A stretch of 64,000 bases of DNA from Orthonyx spaldingii (taxonomy: Eukaryota > Chordata > Aves > Passeriformes > Orthonychidae), in contig VZTJ01004171.1 in assembly GCA_013397795.1 (NCBI GenBank), forward strand, positions 1,231,316 through 1,295,315, given 5' to 3'. Below, in pieces: positions 1 through 13,060 of the stretch (its first letter is position 1; the number at the start of each line of letters is the position of its first letter). The notes beneath the pieces are model-generated. The model was not told the DNA's origin. It did not search any database and saw only the letters and a program-made list of their open reading frames with translations. The position numbers were made by a program, and so were the translations under genes.

Positions 1-1034
1 TGTTCACTCAGTACATCATGAGGTACTTCAGCAGGGGACAAACTGGGCACCACCACCCCACCTCACCCTCCTGTTCTGTGCATGGAGAAGTTTATACTTC
101 CAGGAAAAACAATGGAGCCTCCCCTGAAGGTGTGCTCAGAGACCTGATCTTGTGCCACAGCACTTCTGCCCAAACGACAGATTCAGTTTCACATTAAGTG
201 TCTCCATTTTTTGATGATCTCTGAAAGGGATGAAATTATTAGAGGACTAACTTACAAAATACAATGTTTTTACCATGTAAAAATCATGCTTAGAGCATCA
301 AAGAAATGGACTATCATCTATTAAACGAAACAAAATCCAGCCCTAAAATCAAGGACCATTTCAGAAAAGAAAGTGGTACACAACACACCACATCTGCTGT
401 TTTTAGTGGGCACAGGCAGAGAGGTTCAGTCCTGATTTACACCAGCTGAGATGCAGGTTTTGGGTGTCAGTGACTCTACCAAGGCTAGATCCGTCCTAAT
501 GACAAGAAAAAGTGGAATTAATGAAGATACAGTGTTGCCTTATGTTAACTAATCCACCCATGCCCTTGGGAAAGGGTGAAGCAGGAATCCCTCTCCCTTG
601 TCGATCTTAGATTTCAAAGTTTTCTTCTTTCCTATCTGAACTTATTGAAACCCTTCATACACTTATAAATTCTTCTGTGGTACATGATATTTTTAAAGCC
701 AAAATAATAAAAGAATGAGAATGTTTCTGCCCAGAGATACTTAAACATTGAATGCAAATTTCCTGATAAAAATCCTGAAGAATCACAACATAGTCTAGTG
801 TACTATAAATTATGCTAAATCAAATAAATCAGACTATATCATCCCTGGTGGCTCCTACACAGTCTTTAAATATATTACCCACTCCTCATCAGTCCATTTC
901 ACTCAATAACCAGCTCTGTCTTCAGTCCCCAGGCCCGCTTTAATTTGAACAATATATTAGCCTTTGCAGTATAAAGGAGAAAGAAACTTCAGGAAGAAGG
1001 AAGGCCGGCTTACAAATGAATCTCCCATGGCAGC
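1..1034. other. Non-coding, nothing recognised
   Basis: AT-leaning unique sequence with no long reading frame, no repeat family I recognise and no simple-sequence tract of note. Short A/T-rich patches occur around 660-850. Intergenic or intronic DNA is the simplest reading. Confidence 0.6.
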
Positions 1035-1690
1035 TCACTCAGACGTGTAGGATGGATGGCTATTCTGAGCAGTCCATGTCCCAAACGCAGCCAGGGCAAT
1101 AAATCCTTCCCTGGCCAGCAGCTGGGAGCATGAGTGGTCCCTGCCTCCACCTCCCCAGTCCTCAGCCCCCCTCATCCCTTCCAAATAAAAAGGCTTGCAA
1201 TCTTCCCAGCTCCATTCAGAGGGCATAACTCATGGCAGACCTGGGAAGAAGAAAACCACAAGCTCGGCCTCCAGGGAGAAGGGTCTCCCTTGGCGGGTCC
1301 CCCACAACTGGGTGGCCATAGCCATCCTTGCATGGGAGGTGGCTCTGACTTGGTACCACCAAAGCCTCCCTCCACCAGTCTCAGAAATGATGGGATATGA
1401 AGAAGATGGATCTGAGCACCACGTCCTATAAGCTGTCATCCGGAGGGTGAGGGAGGGCAACCAAAGGTAGCTGCTCTTCCCTGAGGAGTCCTTAAAGCAG
1501 GGAGACCAAACCACCTGGTTCCTTACCAGGGTGCAGGCTGGTGTCCAGCATGCCTGAGACAGAGGGTCACAAGCTGAAGCCTGATGGTGCTGAGCCAAGG
1601 CTTTGCTCAACCTTCCCCCAAGAAAAGAGCAAACAGCCCCGTGTCTAACATCGTAAAACATCTGGTAAGGCTATCAGGAGGGAGACTGCT
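1035..1690. other. GC-richer patch with overlapping short ORFs, probably non-coding
   Basis: Several ORFs of 60-143 codons overlap here on both strands; the longest is on the minus strand at 1230-1661. They owe their openness to local GC enrichment. None resembles a known protein, none has a convincing splice or start context, and the predicted peptides are rich in Trp, Cys, Ser and Pro as expected of translated non-coding DNA. Confidence 0.5.
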
Positions 1691-4600
1691 GAGGATACAG
1701 TTTAACAGAGCTGCTGGGATTTTTTTTATTGCATTTATTTTCACAAATCATAACAATAAAAAACCGAAAAGTTGGAGTCCACTCAATTGAGTTAATGCTT
1801 TCGGAATTTTATTAATCAATGTCTCAGCATTCATAAAATAATGACACCTTTTAAAAACTGGTGGAGAGAAACATTTCCAAACACTTCCAATCAAAAGAAA
1901 TTATTTTAAAACTCACATTACATGTATTTTTAAACCAAACCCTCAGGGAGATGGGTGTGAACTCTGAATTATCCCAATTAACTTTAGTGCCGGAGATCAA
2001 GGCCAAAAATTGCAAAGTCAGCTCTAAGCTTTCCCAGTAGGTTGCTGAGGGTGCTACAATGCCAGTAAAGCAGCTGAGCTTTTTCATGCCCTGTACATGG
2101 GTTTGTCCTGAAGCACCCCTAAGAAGAGCTCCAGCACAATAGCATGGAGAACAGTGGTCTTGTGCAGAATAAAACAGCACAGTCTATGACAGTTCTGGTA
2201 TTGACTAAATAAAATCTGCCTGGTGAGGAGAAACTGGAAGCCAAATTAGGTTAATGCCCTTAAAAAGATATTTACTGACCAAGCAAATGCATTCCTTTGT
2301 CTGGTCACATGGTTAACGTTCACTTAAGGGCAGTAATTTCAGTTCTGAAATTCAGTATTTCATGCCATGGCAGGGCTGAATACCAGTATTTTCCCTGCAA
2401 GTCTGTGAATAAGTGAGGGGGCAGCACATTAACAGTGCAAGCAGCCTATGATTCCCTGTGGGTCTTCTCCTCCCTAACTCCGGATGCCAGATAATAGACC
2501 ATGTCTTGTGTCCTGTTTAACCTGGAGATGAAAAAGTTAGTTTGAAAAATATAAAATCTTTGGTGCACCAAGACCCAATCCCCAAAAACAGGGTCATGAA
2601 GGAATTACTTCCAGAATGAACACAAAGGCAGTGGGAGATCTGGGAAGACGCTAGAGTTTTTACCCTTGCTAGCTGCATTTGAGAAGCCATTTACACCTCT
2701 TTTTTCAACACTTTAATTTTCTTTTTTTCAGTCTCTTTTTCCATGTTATCTGACTGCATTTCTCTTTTCTAAGAAGTTCACGCTCCTCATCATCCCATGC
2801 TACTTTCTCCTCTTGAAATACCTGCTTGGCACTCCTCTCCCAACCAAGGGAACTCACGAGACAAGGAGCACCATCTCTGCCTTTCCCACTGTCTGCAAAG
2901 GGAAGAGCAGTGCAGACAGGAAGTTGATAACAATGAGGTGGATGTGAACAAATGAACAAATGGATCTGGTGGATCTGTCCAAGGTGTGAGCGTTGTACCA
3001 CGCAGTTCAACTGGCCCGGTGAAAGGGCAGCTCTGACCCGTTGGATAAGAGGGGAGCACAGATCTGATCATCATCAAGGGGACCTGAGGGGCACAAGACA
3101 TAGTTACTCTCACTGGAACATTATCTCTCTAAAGGAACAAAATAGGATGCAGAGTCACGTCTTGCAGCAGCCCCCAGCAAGGTCCTGTCTACCAGTGATG
3201 CTGTTCTCCCTTCCAGAGAATTGAACCAGCATAACCGCAGTCTTCTGAGCCACTGCCAGCAGGTCCTACAGAAACCAGATGGCCATTCAGTGCACTGACT
3301 TGATTCGTGTTGTGAAATCAAATGGTAGAAGAGAGTTGACGGAGGAGAGTGGTTGTCATTGTCCCCATGAGATACAGAAACTTTTCTGCTACTATGAATG
3401 AAAGAATAGCATTCAGAAACTACTAAGGCCTTTCATTCAAACACATTCAAACAGATACTACTGAGCACTATTCATGCCACAAAGGCTTATTTAACCAGAA
3501 GACAGTGAGGGTCCAAGAACCAACAAACATAGGGTTTGAAAGTTTTCAAGGGTGCTAAGCTAAATTCAGAATGATGCCTTATGAAGGCTAGCTGGTGTTT
3601 CATTCACAGAAGTTCACTGTGAGCAAAAGTTACAGTGCAACACCTCAGCTTTAGTGTCATACAAAGACCAATCCAAGAGTCACTTAGCCACCTAGAGCAA
3701 AAGGCAAGGTTTTACCACAAGTCCCCATTCTTTAAAACAATTTTACTGCAATAGGTAAGACTTGGTCAGGTATTGCCTGCAACAGCAGCCAAGTAGCCCA
3801 TGATCCTTGAAGGACCAGATTTCTGTCAACCACGTTTGAGCCAGTTCTCAAACCCACTTTGCAAAGGCAACTTCCAGTTAGAGTGAGTGTGAACCTACTC
3901 ATTCAGCAGCTGGTGTTGTTCAAATAAATGTCTGGGAGTAAGGAATTCAATAATTCAAAAAGTTGTTGGATCTTAAGCAAATCCCATTGACTCATCCCTC
4001 AAATAATTCAGCAGACTGCAACATTTACAGTCCATTGTTTTTAAGAAAATGATGCAAACTATATGCATCTGTCAGATAAATTACTCACATGAGTAATATG
4101 CCCCTGCCGTTGTTCACAAATATAGCTCCAGACCCAGTTACTTCTCCAGTTGTCTAACTACTTCTTCAGTTAGCTCAGACTTTTGAGAAGCTATAGGCTT
4201 CAGCAAAAATAACTCACCCATGTCAGCAACTTAGCTCTGCAGTGCCACAACTCCTTTGCCAGTTAGGGCACTTTACAAATAAGATGAAGATTGTTACCTT
4301 CATTTTATGGATAAAGGCAGCAGAGTCATGGTAAGGGTAGTGTCATATCCAAAAATGAACAGTGATGGAGCCAGAAGCACAATCCTAGTTGAAGATGCTC
4401 AATCCTGCACTGAAATGCACACTTTTTCAGATAAGGCTGGCAGCTTGCCCCCTTGAAAAATGTCCATTTATATTCTCAAGTGTCTGAGATGCTAGTAAGT
4501 TGTCAAGTTGGGAATGGAGGATACTTGGGGAATCACAGCATGCTCCAAGACTGAATCTCACAATGCTGTGGCCAACCTAGAGAGCCACAGACCCCATTTA

Positions 4601-7600
4601 AAGACTTTTGGGTGAGAGAGGTATGCATAACCTGAATTCAGGAGGAATTGTACATAGAGGTCCATTTGCTGCGGCATAAACTAGAGCAGACAGTTGGCAT
4701 TTGGATAAAGAGCCCAGATCCATCATAAGATTTCCTTGGTGCATTCAAGTTCTAGACTAGATTAGTGCCAGGAAGACTAACATTAACATTACAAAGATGC
4801 AGGGTGTTAAAAGTGAAAGCACAGGTCTTACCAAATGGAGAAGGGAAAGGCAAGAAGGCAGAGAGAGAGCAGAGGCAGTGAGTACACAGACTTTGCAGCG
4901 GGGTAGAAACACAGCCAAACTTTTAAAAGTCTCATTTACGTAGATTATTGAAAGAATGTAACACAGAAAAACGGAATTTTCCCCTCTCAGGGGAGAAGTC
5001 TTTGGGGAGGTGGTTGATGCCAAATGTTTTCCCTGTGCTTGATACAAGGTTTTGGCAGGTACCAGTGCACAAATGGAGCACAGATTTGTGCTCATATAGC
5101 ACAGGAGAAGACCTCTTCTCTACAGGGACTAAAAGTTCAATGGCTTTGATGATTTGAATGAACACATTACATTTTTGATGGTGAAAAGTGTGCAAAGGTT
5201 TACATAAACAAAGTTTTGATCAGAGGGAAAATACCAGGGGTAGAGACTTTGCACAAGACTGAAAAGAAACAGACTGCTGGCCTAAAGCTGAAAAATTAAA
5301 AATACCATTTATGTGTAGTATAAATACATTCATATGAGGAAAATGAACAGAGCAAAAGGGCCAGAGAGGTCCCAGGACTAAAACCATCTCACTCTAGGTA
5401 CATCAGCAGAGACGGGTAAAAAAGGACAGGCATACCTAAAAATAACAAATGAAAAAAGGAGACTTGTGCTTAATCCAGCTACTTGACCTGAGAGCCTGAA
5501 AACAGATCTGTGCAGATAGGACCATAAAATGCTGGTTGCATTAGAAGGTCCGAGGTAGTTAATCAGAGGACTTTATTGGAGAAGTTCACTGAGCTGCTAA
5601 GACAGTAAGTGAAAAACAGAAGCCCTTGGACTCTTTCATGAGAGGTATTGGTGAGGTCCTCCCAAAAACATTAGTTTAAGTCTCACAGATTCTATTAAAA
5701 GTGTCAGTGTGTTGTAAAAGAGAACAAGGTTTGACTGTGGTATTTGGGGGTCAAAGGTTTCATGTCTCCACATACCGGTGGCTCATAATAGCTGGGAAGG
5801 ATACTATGTCACCTACTGCTACTGCTGAAAGGAGCATGGCAAACTTGCCCTGGGAACAGTGGGGATTTCATCGTTATTAAAAGAGAATACTAGTATATAA
5901 AATAAAAAACCTAGAAGAGGGATCATAGTCAGAAACACAGTCTCTAGAGCAACACTGTGAAATGCAAGTGAAAAGACCAGAGGTGGGTGATGCTGCAGTG
6001 GCCTCTAGTGAACGGAACAGTTGAGGCCTCCTCCTCCAAGGCCACAGGGAATGAGAGAGACATCTTGATGTTACAAGGAAAATTGTCATTTCCTTCCCAG
6101 TAAGGCAGGGAGGGCAGATCAGCCAGCCATCCTTGGGATGCTCTCTTGGTACAGACTTTCACAGGGACACAGGACTTGCCCTGCTTTCATACCTGAAGCC
6201 CCAGCCCTGGGAAGTGACCCACTCCAAGTTCTGCACTTGCAGAATCCGCCTCCTGGCACGGAGCATGCAGTGGCTGAGTGCCTCTTCATACAGCTCAAAA
6301 CCCCTCGCTCCTGGAGAGAGGATTAGCAGGAGACAGCACCACTAAACAAGGAGCTGCTGTACTAAGCATGGCACTCTTCACATAAAGGTACATGAGCACA
6401 GGCTGCACCCACCAATGATCCAGTTTTAAATACATTGCAGTGAAGTTCCAGACACATGGCTGCAGGTCCCCTTTATACCAGCATGACGGGCCACTGAGCA
6501 AAGCCATCAATGTAATAAAGCACCTATTGGCAAAGGAGGGAGAGATATAATCAGATCTATATGTAGTACTCTCAAATCATAAAACAACAAAAGGGGCATA
6601 TGGGCTGTCAGCTGCAGACATTTTTTTGAAAAGAAATGAGAAATCAAGATTGCCTATGCCATTAGAAAGTGAGCTCAGGAAGTTGCTGGTACATGAAGAA
6701 ATATTTAAAGAGAAGCCAATAATAAAACATAATGGGTCATCCTGAAAGCTGCTGCCATGCACTGGAAATGATGCTGTACATCTGTGCAGGAAACCAGAGG
6801 TAGTTCTGCATATCTGTGAAATAACTGTCTCAAACACCTTACCCAGACCTTAGGCAGGAGGAAGATGAAGAATGTATCTACAGAAATTTTGATCAGAAAG
6901 GACAATTGCAGCAGCCTGAGCTCCCCACAGCACTAAGTGGTTTACTTCTGCCCAGGGCTCAAGGGGTCCCTCTCTGAAGCCAGGAGTAGCCAGAATGTAA
7001 ATTAAATGATCATAGTTACTTTGATTAACAAGAAAATGAAAAGTTTTTTGTATCCTTTTGAATCTCAATCCTGCTTGCTAAATGCTAGTAGAATAATGAA
7101 GCTTAGCTGGGAAAGGACAAGGTAGGCAACTGTGCATTTACAAGTCTCTGGTATGACCTGCTTGCACTTACCACTGTGTTACACAATAGTGGGCATTTAA
7201 ATGTCAGCCACTAAAAGAAATCATCACTCTCAAACTTCATGGCCTCATGGGCTTTTTGACCAAACACAGAAATGCCATCTGAACTACAGGAAACTTTTGT
7301 TACTGTGCAGTCTGTGCACATGCTTCTGGGGTCTTTGAGAAAAGATAGAGACAGTACAGTAGTTTCTTCATGCAAATATCCTACCAAACGAACAGATTCC
7401 TAAACATGAAAGGAACATTAAATATCTCCAGCTATGATCTGGTTCAGTCAGAAGATATCTCTAGCTCCTTTATGGCAGGCAATCAATGGAGTTTATTTTG
7501 TTACTTGCTGCTACAAAAAATACTCCCAGTAACTTGTCTTCCTTTACAGGACAGTTGATGTTTCTAGCACTGAAATATCAGTTGATGTTTCAACACAGCT

Positions 7601-7847
7601 GAGGTTTCCATCACTAAAAGATGTCTCTGAATTCACAGTTTCCCACAGACACTTGTAGAGCCAAGAGTTCCCCCTGTCTCTGTAACTCACAAGTGGGATG
7701 TATAAAAGTCTGTTTCCCACAGGTAACACCACTCTTGCAGCAAACACACACACAAGGAAATGAAGCAGCTCCTTCAGTCACAATTATCTGGCTTCCTTTA
7801 CACAAACAGCAAAGTATGAGCCAAAGAGGAGACCTGGAGGGTACTCA

Positions 7848-7869
7848 TTTCACACTGGTTTCACACTGG
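7848..7869. repeat. 11-bp tandem duplication
   Basis: The unit TTTCACACTGG occurs twice head to tail without mismatch. It is probably a replication-slippage product. Confidence 0.8.
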
Positions 7870-9888
7870 TGTTCTGAAACCACAGATGAGCTTTCTTGGC
7901 CAGAACAGTAAAAGTGCTTATTTCCTCTTTGCAATTGCTTGAGAGCAACTGCACCCAAAGCTGTAGCACACAGGAGTGCTGTGCTGAGGAAGGGGTCCCA
8001 TCCCTGCGGATTCATGAGTAGGCAGAGATGTTAAGCCTTCCATTTCCCTTCCAGTCCACATCCCTTATTCCCCTGTCAGCCCTCCCTTGTCAAAGCAAGA
8101 AGATAATTTGCAGAAAGAAAGATGCATTTCTCCCCTTTGTTTGGATATAATAGAGTATTTCTCTTTTATCCTTTGAAGTACATATTTGTTCCATAGAGTC
8201 CATGGAGATTTAGAACCAGAAAATACCAACCCATGATGATGGCTGATGGTGTGTGTCTTGTGCATGCCTGTCTTTGCCAGCCTCCACTGATGTTTCCTTT
8301 GCAGGCAAAGACAGCAAGACTGCTCCCTGCAAATGGGTAGCAGCTTTATTGCTCTAAGAGATGCCACTTAAAGCAATGTTAAAGACAACTTTCTGGAAGC
8401 TACCTTGTGCATATATAAAAATATTTAAAAAACCAAATAAAATTATTGCTGTCCAGGACAAAGTTAGTGGATCTCTGACTTGCTGGTATTTGCTTTTGGA
8501 CGGAAGAGGGAAATATCTCTGTAAAGTTTCCATTGATCTATAAAGCAGAAACATCTGCTGAAAGTGTTGTCCCAGGCCATCTCTGACTACAGTCAGCAGG
8601 AGGCGAGCCTGTGGTTAATAAGCTTTCTCTCTCCCTTCCACAGTAGATGTCATTGCAATGAATACGAAGCACAATAAGTAAGTTTACAGGATACGGTCTA
8701 ACTCAGCCAGAAAATACAAAACACAAACATGGAAAAAAGGCATCACTAGAAGACTCTCAACAGCTTTCAGATTAGTGATGTACTCCTGCCAATGCAGAAA
8801 GAGAAACGCTAGACCAGCTGCCTTGAACCAGCCCTGGGAGTTGCTTCCATTAAAAATGCCATAAGGACCATTTTAAAGCTCTCCTCTGCAATCCTATATA
8901 AAAGTGCTTGCAAGGCTGGGATTTAATAAAATACTGTCCTCTCTGGCAGGATTTTTTTAGAATTTAATTCAATTTGCAGTGTCGTTTAAGCCACATACCC
9001 ACACTGAGAATTTTAATTTCCTCAGTGATGCTAATCGGTACGCACTTCCAATGTGGCTAATAGCATCCCACAGTTGTCAGAGTAGTGGAAACTTCGCAGC
9101 ACAGAGATGTGCACGGAATTTACTGCTGGCAGAAATATTAAAAAGATCAAGCAACATTGGTGTTCTCTTGGGCAAAGTTTGTGTTCCCCCAGGCTGGTTT
9201 TCACAACACTGCTGGTTGTTTCCACCTACAGGACATGTCGGAGAGCAGCCTACAGCATTTCACCTAGACATCTTCCCTGCAAAACCAACATCACTTCCCC
9301 AGCACAGCTATCAGTGACATGGGGCACCGTGGTGGGTCCTCTACCACTCCCACCACAGCTTCCTGCACCCTGCAGTTCTGAACACCTGCTGCTTCACTCC
9401 CCTTCCTAGGGGAAAACAGAGAGGATGAAAAGAGGGACAGTTTTCTGCACCCAAAGCAGCCAATAAGCCACAGACTGGTGTGTGAAAAAGGCTTTTTGCT
9501 GCACTGGGGGGATTTGCTGGTCCAAGGCTGAGGTGGCTCTCTGTACTCTGGTGAAGGCTCAGCTGGGACAAGCACCCTAGCAAGGTCCACCTGTGGCACA
9601 ACCAGTGCTGCTGCTCCCAGGATGTGCCAGGAACTCCTGATGCTTTGCCACCACCCCCAGGGCCCTGAAACCTTGAGGTCCTTAACAGCCTCTGGGTAAG
9701 TGCCCAGCAAATGGCACTGCTACAGTGCTACACAGTGCTATACTGCTACAAATGGCACAGAAGCCAGTGCTTCTGTGAGGCTTAGCAACATTTCCCTCCT
9801 CCTGGGGAACCAACAGTTGGCTGGTACAGAGAACAGCCTTTTTAATAGCAGGATCAACAAGACTCTTCTTATTATGCCACGCTGGTTA

Positions 9889-10310
9889 TAGCATGTCACT
9901 CTGTCATCACCCTATCATTCCTCTGCTGCGCACACCACTTATTGTAACTTTAATGGTGTTACACTTACCAGGGTTATAATTACACATTATAGTGCGGCTT
10001 TGCTATGCCAGAAAAGGACTAAACGTACAATTACACAGCTCATAAATAGGAGGACGCCATACTACTGCACAAGTGCACATGCCCACATAAAACCTTTAAT
10101 TACAGTTGCAAACAGATTATAGAGATTTTACAAATATGTTATTCCGACTGTGGCAATTGTTAGCACCACCTCTTGGAGAGAACCTCCATCTGCACAGGGC
10201 TTCTCCTGGCAATGCCTCTCTGAGCAGTGCTGAGGGCTATTGTCATTAACAAGAAAAGCATCATTAAAAAGCAGCTTGATGGGTTTTATTGTTATTATTC
10301 TTGTTTCCAA
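9889..10310. other. Candidate conserved non-coding element
   Basis: The block contains no ORF and no repeat, but has several homeodomain-type ATTA cores in contexts such as ATAATTACA, ACAATTACA and TTAATTACA. It also keeps several isolated CpGs in otherwise AT-rich sequence. That texture is typical of vertebrate conserved enhancers, but conservation itself cannot be seen from one sequence, so this is inference only. Confidence 0.25.
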
Positions 10311-10993
10311 TATTTAAAGGTAAATATCTGAATCTATGTGTACCTCTTTAAACTATTTTTGTATTTAGAAACACTGACTCCTGATAATCAAAGGTGTAGT
10401 CAAGTCAAAAAGCATGTGTGCCAAATTCAGTGGCCCCTCAAAAGTTTAACACTAGAGCTAAGGAGAAAAAACATATGGCAAATACAAACGACTACACAAT
10501 TACAGATACTAAGATTAACTGCCATTGTGACAAGATGAGAACTAAGTGCTTTCTTCCAAAACTACCCCTCATTTGAGTCATAAATACCCATCAAAGGGGA
10601 TCAGGGGAAAAATAGTCTCATCTCTAATCCCAAGAGGGTTTCTGGGAAAAACTTACTGCATGTTATTGATGTGAAAAATCATGATGCAACCAGACTCTAC
10701 CAGGAGGATCTCCCAAAAGAAAAGAGACATTTATTCTATTAATTCCTTCCTGTTCATTTAATTTTCAATTTTAATTGTGTAGAACAGGCAAATAGAAATG
10801 AATGATTGATTTTTTTGAAATGTATAAAACCTGAAAAGCATGCATTTCTCTTAATGTATCTTTTACATTACACATTTACAGCACTTTGCACTCAAAGTTG
10901 CTCACTGTAGTGCAGAGTCCTGTGATTTACGAGGGGCAAGAATTCCACAAATGGGAATAGGCCACTTTTCCTTTCCTTCTTTTTCTCACATTA

Positions 10994-11021
10994 GAAGAAG
11001 AACAACAACAAACAAACAAAA
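10994..11021. repeat. (AAC)n/(AAAC)n simple repeat
   Basis: A short run of AAC units followed by AAAC units within an A-rich context. Confidence 0.75.
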
Positions 11022-11413
11022 TACAAGAAAAGTATCTCAATGTCTCTTAGATTTCCTAGCTTTGCCTCTGTTTTCTAGTATCATATTCTTATGTGTACTA
11101 CTTCAGGAGGGAAAGCTTTCTACTTGGCTACAGTAATTTCATCTTCCTCCCTCTTCATTTCAGCAACAAAAACATCTCAGTTTGTAGGCTCATAAAGGCA
11201 GAATTAACAAGAATATACACATATATACTGAGCCACATAAATCCTGATCACAGATACAGATAGGAGCACACACATGCATAGATACAGTCAGCTTCTACCT
11301 CCCTTATTCACTGAGAAGTCCAACTGGAAGTACTTAACAGAGGAATATGAAGAAAGTGTGCAGGATATTGGTCTGGAACTTGGAGAAAGAAGAAAATTTC
11401 TGTTCTGAGGATC

Positions 11414-11560
11414 AAATGAGTTTGTGATGCTTTTTGTATAATAGCAGGACCTTAAGTCAGCATTTTCAGGATTTATTTTCAACTTTAGGTGTTTTAAAAT
11501 GAGACTGAGCCCTGATCTTTTTAAAGGGACATGATGATTTCTCAAAACCAGAACCCTAGC
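11414..11560 (+). repeat. Direct duplication, copy 1
   Basis: This segment recurs at 11839-11975 in the same orientation, offset by 425 bp. The core (about 11424-11486, 63 bp) is identical or nearly so in the two copies. To the right, identity falls off, with a roughly 10-bp insertion in copy 1 and several substitutions, and it is lost after about 11560. No terminal inverted repeats, poly(A) tail or known transposon family is evident, so a local segmental duplication is the simplest explanation. Confidence 0.85.
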
Positions 11561-11838
11561 TCCAGTCACATAAAATGCAGGGCAATCAATATCAGCTCTC
11601 ATTTTCTAAAATCCCACATTTTAACTATGATGGTGCTTGGCTTTTGGCAATGCTACTGGCTGTGAAGTCTCAGCACAAAATGTGTGCACTCACAACTTAG
11701 CCACCTTCCTGCCAATACGATAAATCGACAGGAGGAAATGGAAGAAATTGTACAGTAATTTTTTGCAACATGAATTAATTCTTTGCCAGGGAAAACAATG
11801 GGAAAACACACATGTATTTGATGGCTTCATTCCCTGAC

Positions 11839-11975
11839 TAATGAGTCTGTGATGCTTTTTGTATAATAGCAGGACCTTAAGTCAGCATTTTCAGGATTTA
11901 TTTTCAACTTTCAGTGGTTTACAATTAGACTGATTTTAAGATGGCCATGATGATGAAAAACCCCCGAGTCCTCAC
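11839..11975 (+). repeat. Direct duplication, copy 2
   Basis: Second copy of the segment at 11414-11560. It shares the long core running from GTGATGC through ATTTTCAACTTT, then continues with gapped similarity through GACTGA and ATGATGAT. The 3' flank of this copy has diverged or was not included in the duplication. About 280 bp of unrelated sequence separate the copies. Confidence 0.85.
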
Positions 11976-12529
11976 ACCTCCATATTCTGCTACATTAGGA
12001 CAGATTTCTAGTGAAAGGACATCTCTGTGCGGATATGGAGAACTTAATTGAACAGAGGCCTTGATAAAACACTAGTGGTGGCCACTCCAGCAGGAATGGA
12101 GGGAAGTAAGTTGGGTGAGGAAAGCTGAGTAAAGTCCTCCCAGACTTTCAGAGATTGGAGTGGGAAAATAAAGTTATAAAGCAGTTTCCTGGGTCTAAAG
12201 GCAAAGCAGAAACAAGAACAAAGTACCTGAGAGGAGGCATAGGACAACGCTCACAAATAAGTGGGAAAGAACCAGTTAAAAACAAATAAAAACTGACTCA
12301 ATCAATTCCACCACGTGGACTCATGGATGAACATACATGCCAGTAAGGTCTGCAGTAATTTGCAATTACAGGACACACTGGGAGCTCTATTTGTTCCCAG
12401 AGGTTAAGAGACTAACTGTTCAATACAATACACTGATAGCATTGCTATGTCGGTCTAAAGAAAACAACAAAAAAGCACTGGAGGAAAGACTAAGCTCATC
12501 CCCCCACTACAAATGGAATACAGCTCCCT
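11976..12529. other. Non-coding stretch upstream of the gypsy-type remnant
   Basis: No recognisable gag, protease or LTR sequence could be identified here, although an intact Ty3/gypsy element would carry them on this side. The sequence is moderately AT-rich and has no long ORF. Confidence 0.5.
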
Positions 12530-12539
12530 AAGGTGTACA

Positions 12540-13060
12540 GAGAGTCACGACGTGTTCGGTTCAGTGCTTCCCAATCAAAAAGCAGGAGCAGACAGTCCAG
12601 GCCCTGTCAGTGTTACACAGGAAACAGCCAAACCCACTGAATGGCATTTACCAGCGGTTACAAGGCCTTAATAAAAATGGCTGAGTCAGCACATCCTTTG
12701 ACCTAAATCAACAAAACAAAGTGCTTGGGAGAAGCGCTGTCACATTCGCAGTGGACAACATCTTTCCAAGATGAATGCCCAAGTTTTTTTTCCCTTTTAG
12801 ATGCCGCAAATGGTTTTTGGCAGATGCTTCTACACCCAGATGGCGCCAAGTTAACTACTTTTATTATGCCTTTTGGATGGTAATCCTTCCACAGACTTCC
12901 TTTTGGCATTGCTACTGCACCCAATATATTCCAAAGGAAATGACAAGGCTACTGCAGCACCTGGAAAGGGATAGTTGCTTGTACAGACAAAGTCCTGAGA
13001 TATTGTCGTTGAGAAGAGAAACATGATAAAAGCCGGTCTAGATTTCCAGAGACACTTGGT
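12540..13060 (+). pseudogene. Reverse transcriptase domain, broken (gypsy type)
   Basis: The N-terminal part shows a TEW.LPAV-like stretch at about 12625-12650 and DLNQQNK at 12700-12720, matching the fingers region of Ty3/gypsy RT. The palm begins with LDAANGFWQM at 12797-12826, which holds the first catalytic Asp. An FIMPFG block follows, then an in-frame TAA just after it, and LPFGIATAPNIFQ from 12896. The reading then shifts frame after a TGA. The region where the YxDD catalytic box is expected (about 12970-13000) reads CTDK, so the second Asp is lost. At least two stops and one frameshift confirm inactivity. It continues into the connection region, where a GIKAD-like stretch at about 13140 fits the expected position. 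Confidence 0.75.

Larger units (their letters stand above)
1691..11413. other. Long non-coding stretch
   Basis: About 9.7 kb of mostly unique sequence without a supportable exon. Small items inside it: a T-run with TTTATT motifs near 1720-1740 (possible minus-strand poly(A) signals, weak); a minus-strand ORF at 2705-3010 ending in a very basic, charged tail; an 11-bp tandem duplication at 7848-7869; an imperfect short repeat of GTGCTACA/CTGCTACA units at about 9710-9760; and an AT-balanced block at 9.89-10.31 kb listed separately. No transposon recognised. Confidence 0.5.

Noticed and set aside
1717..1760. Second candidate minus-strand polyadenylation site
   Set aside because: AATAAA-like words and a short A-run occur together, but the A-run overlaps the signal itself, and AT-rich DNA makes this likely by chance.
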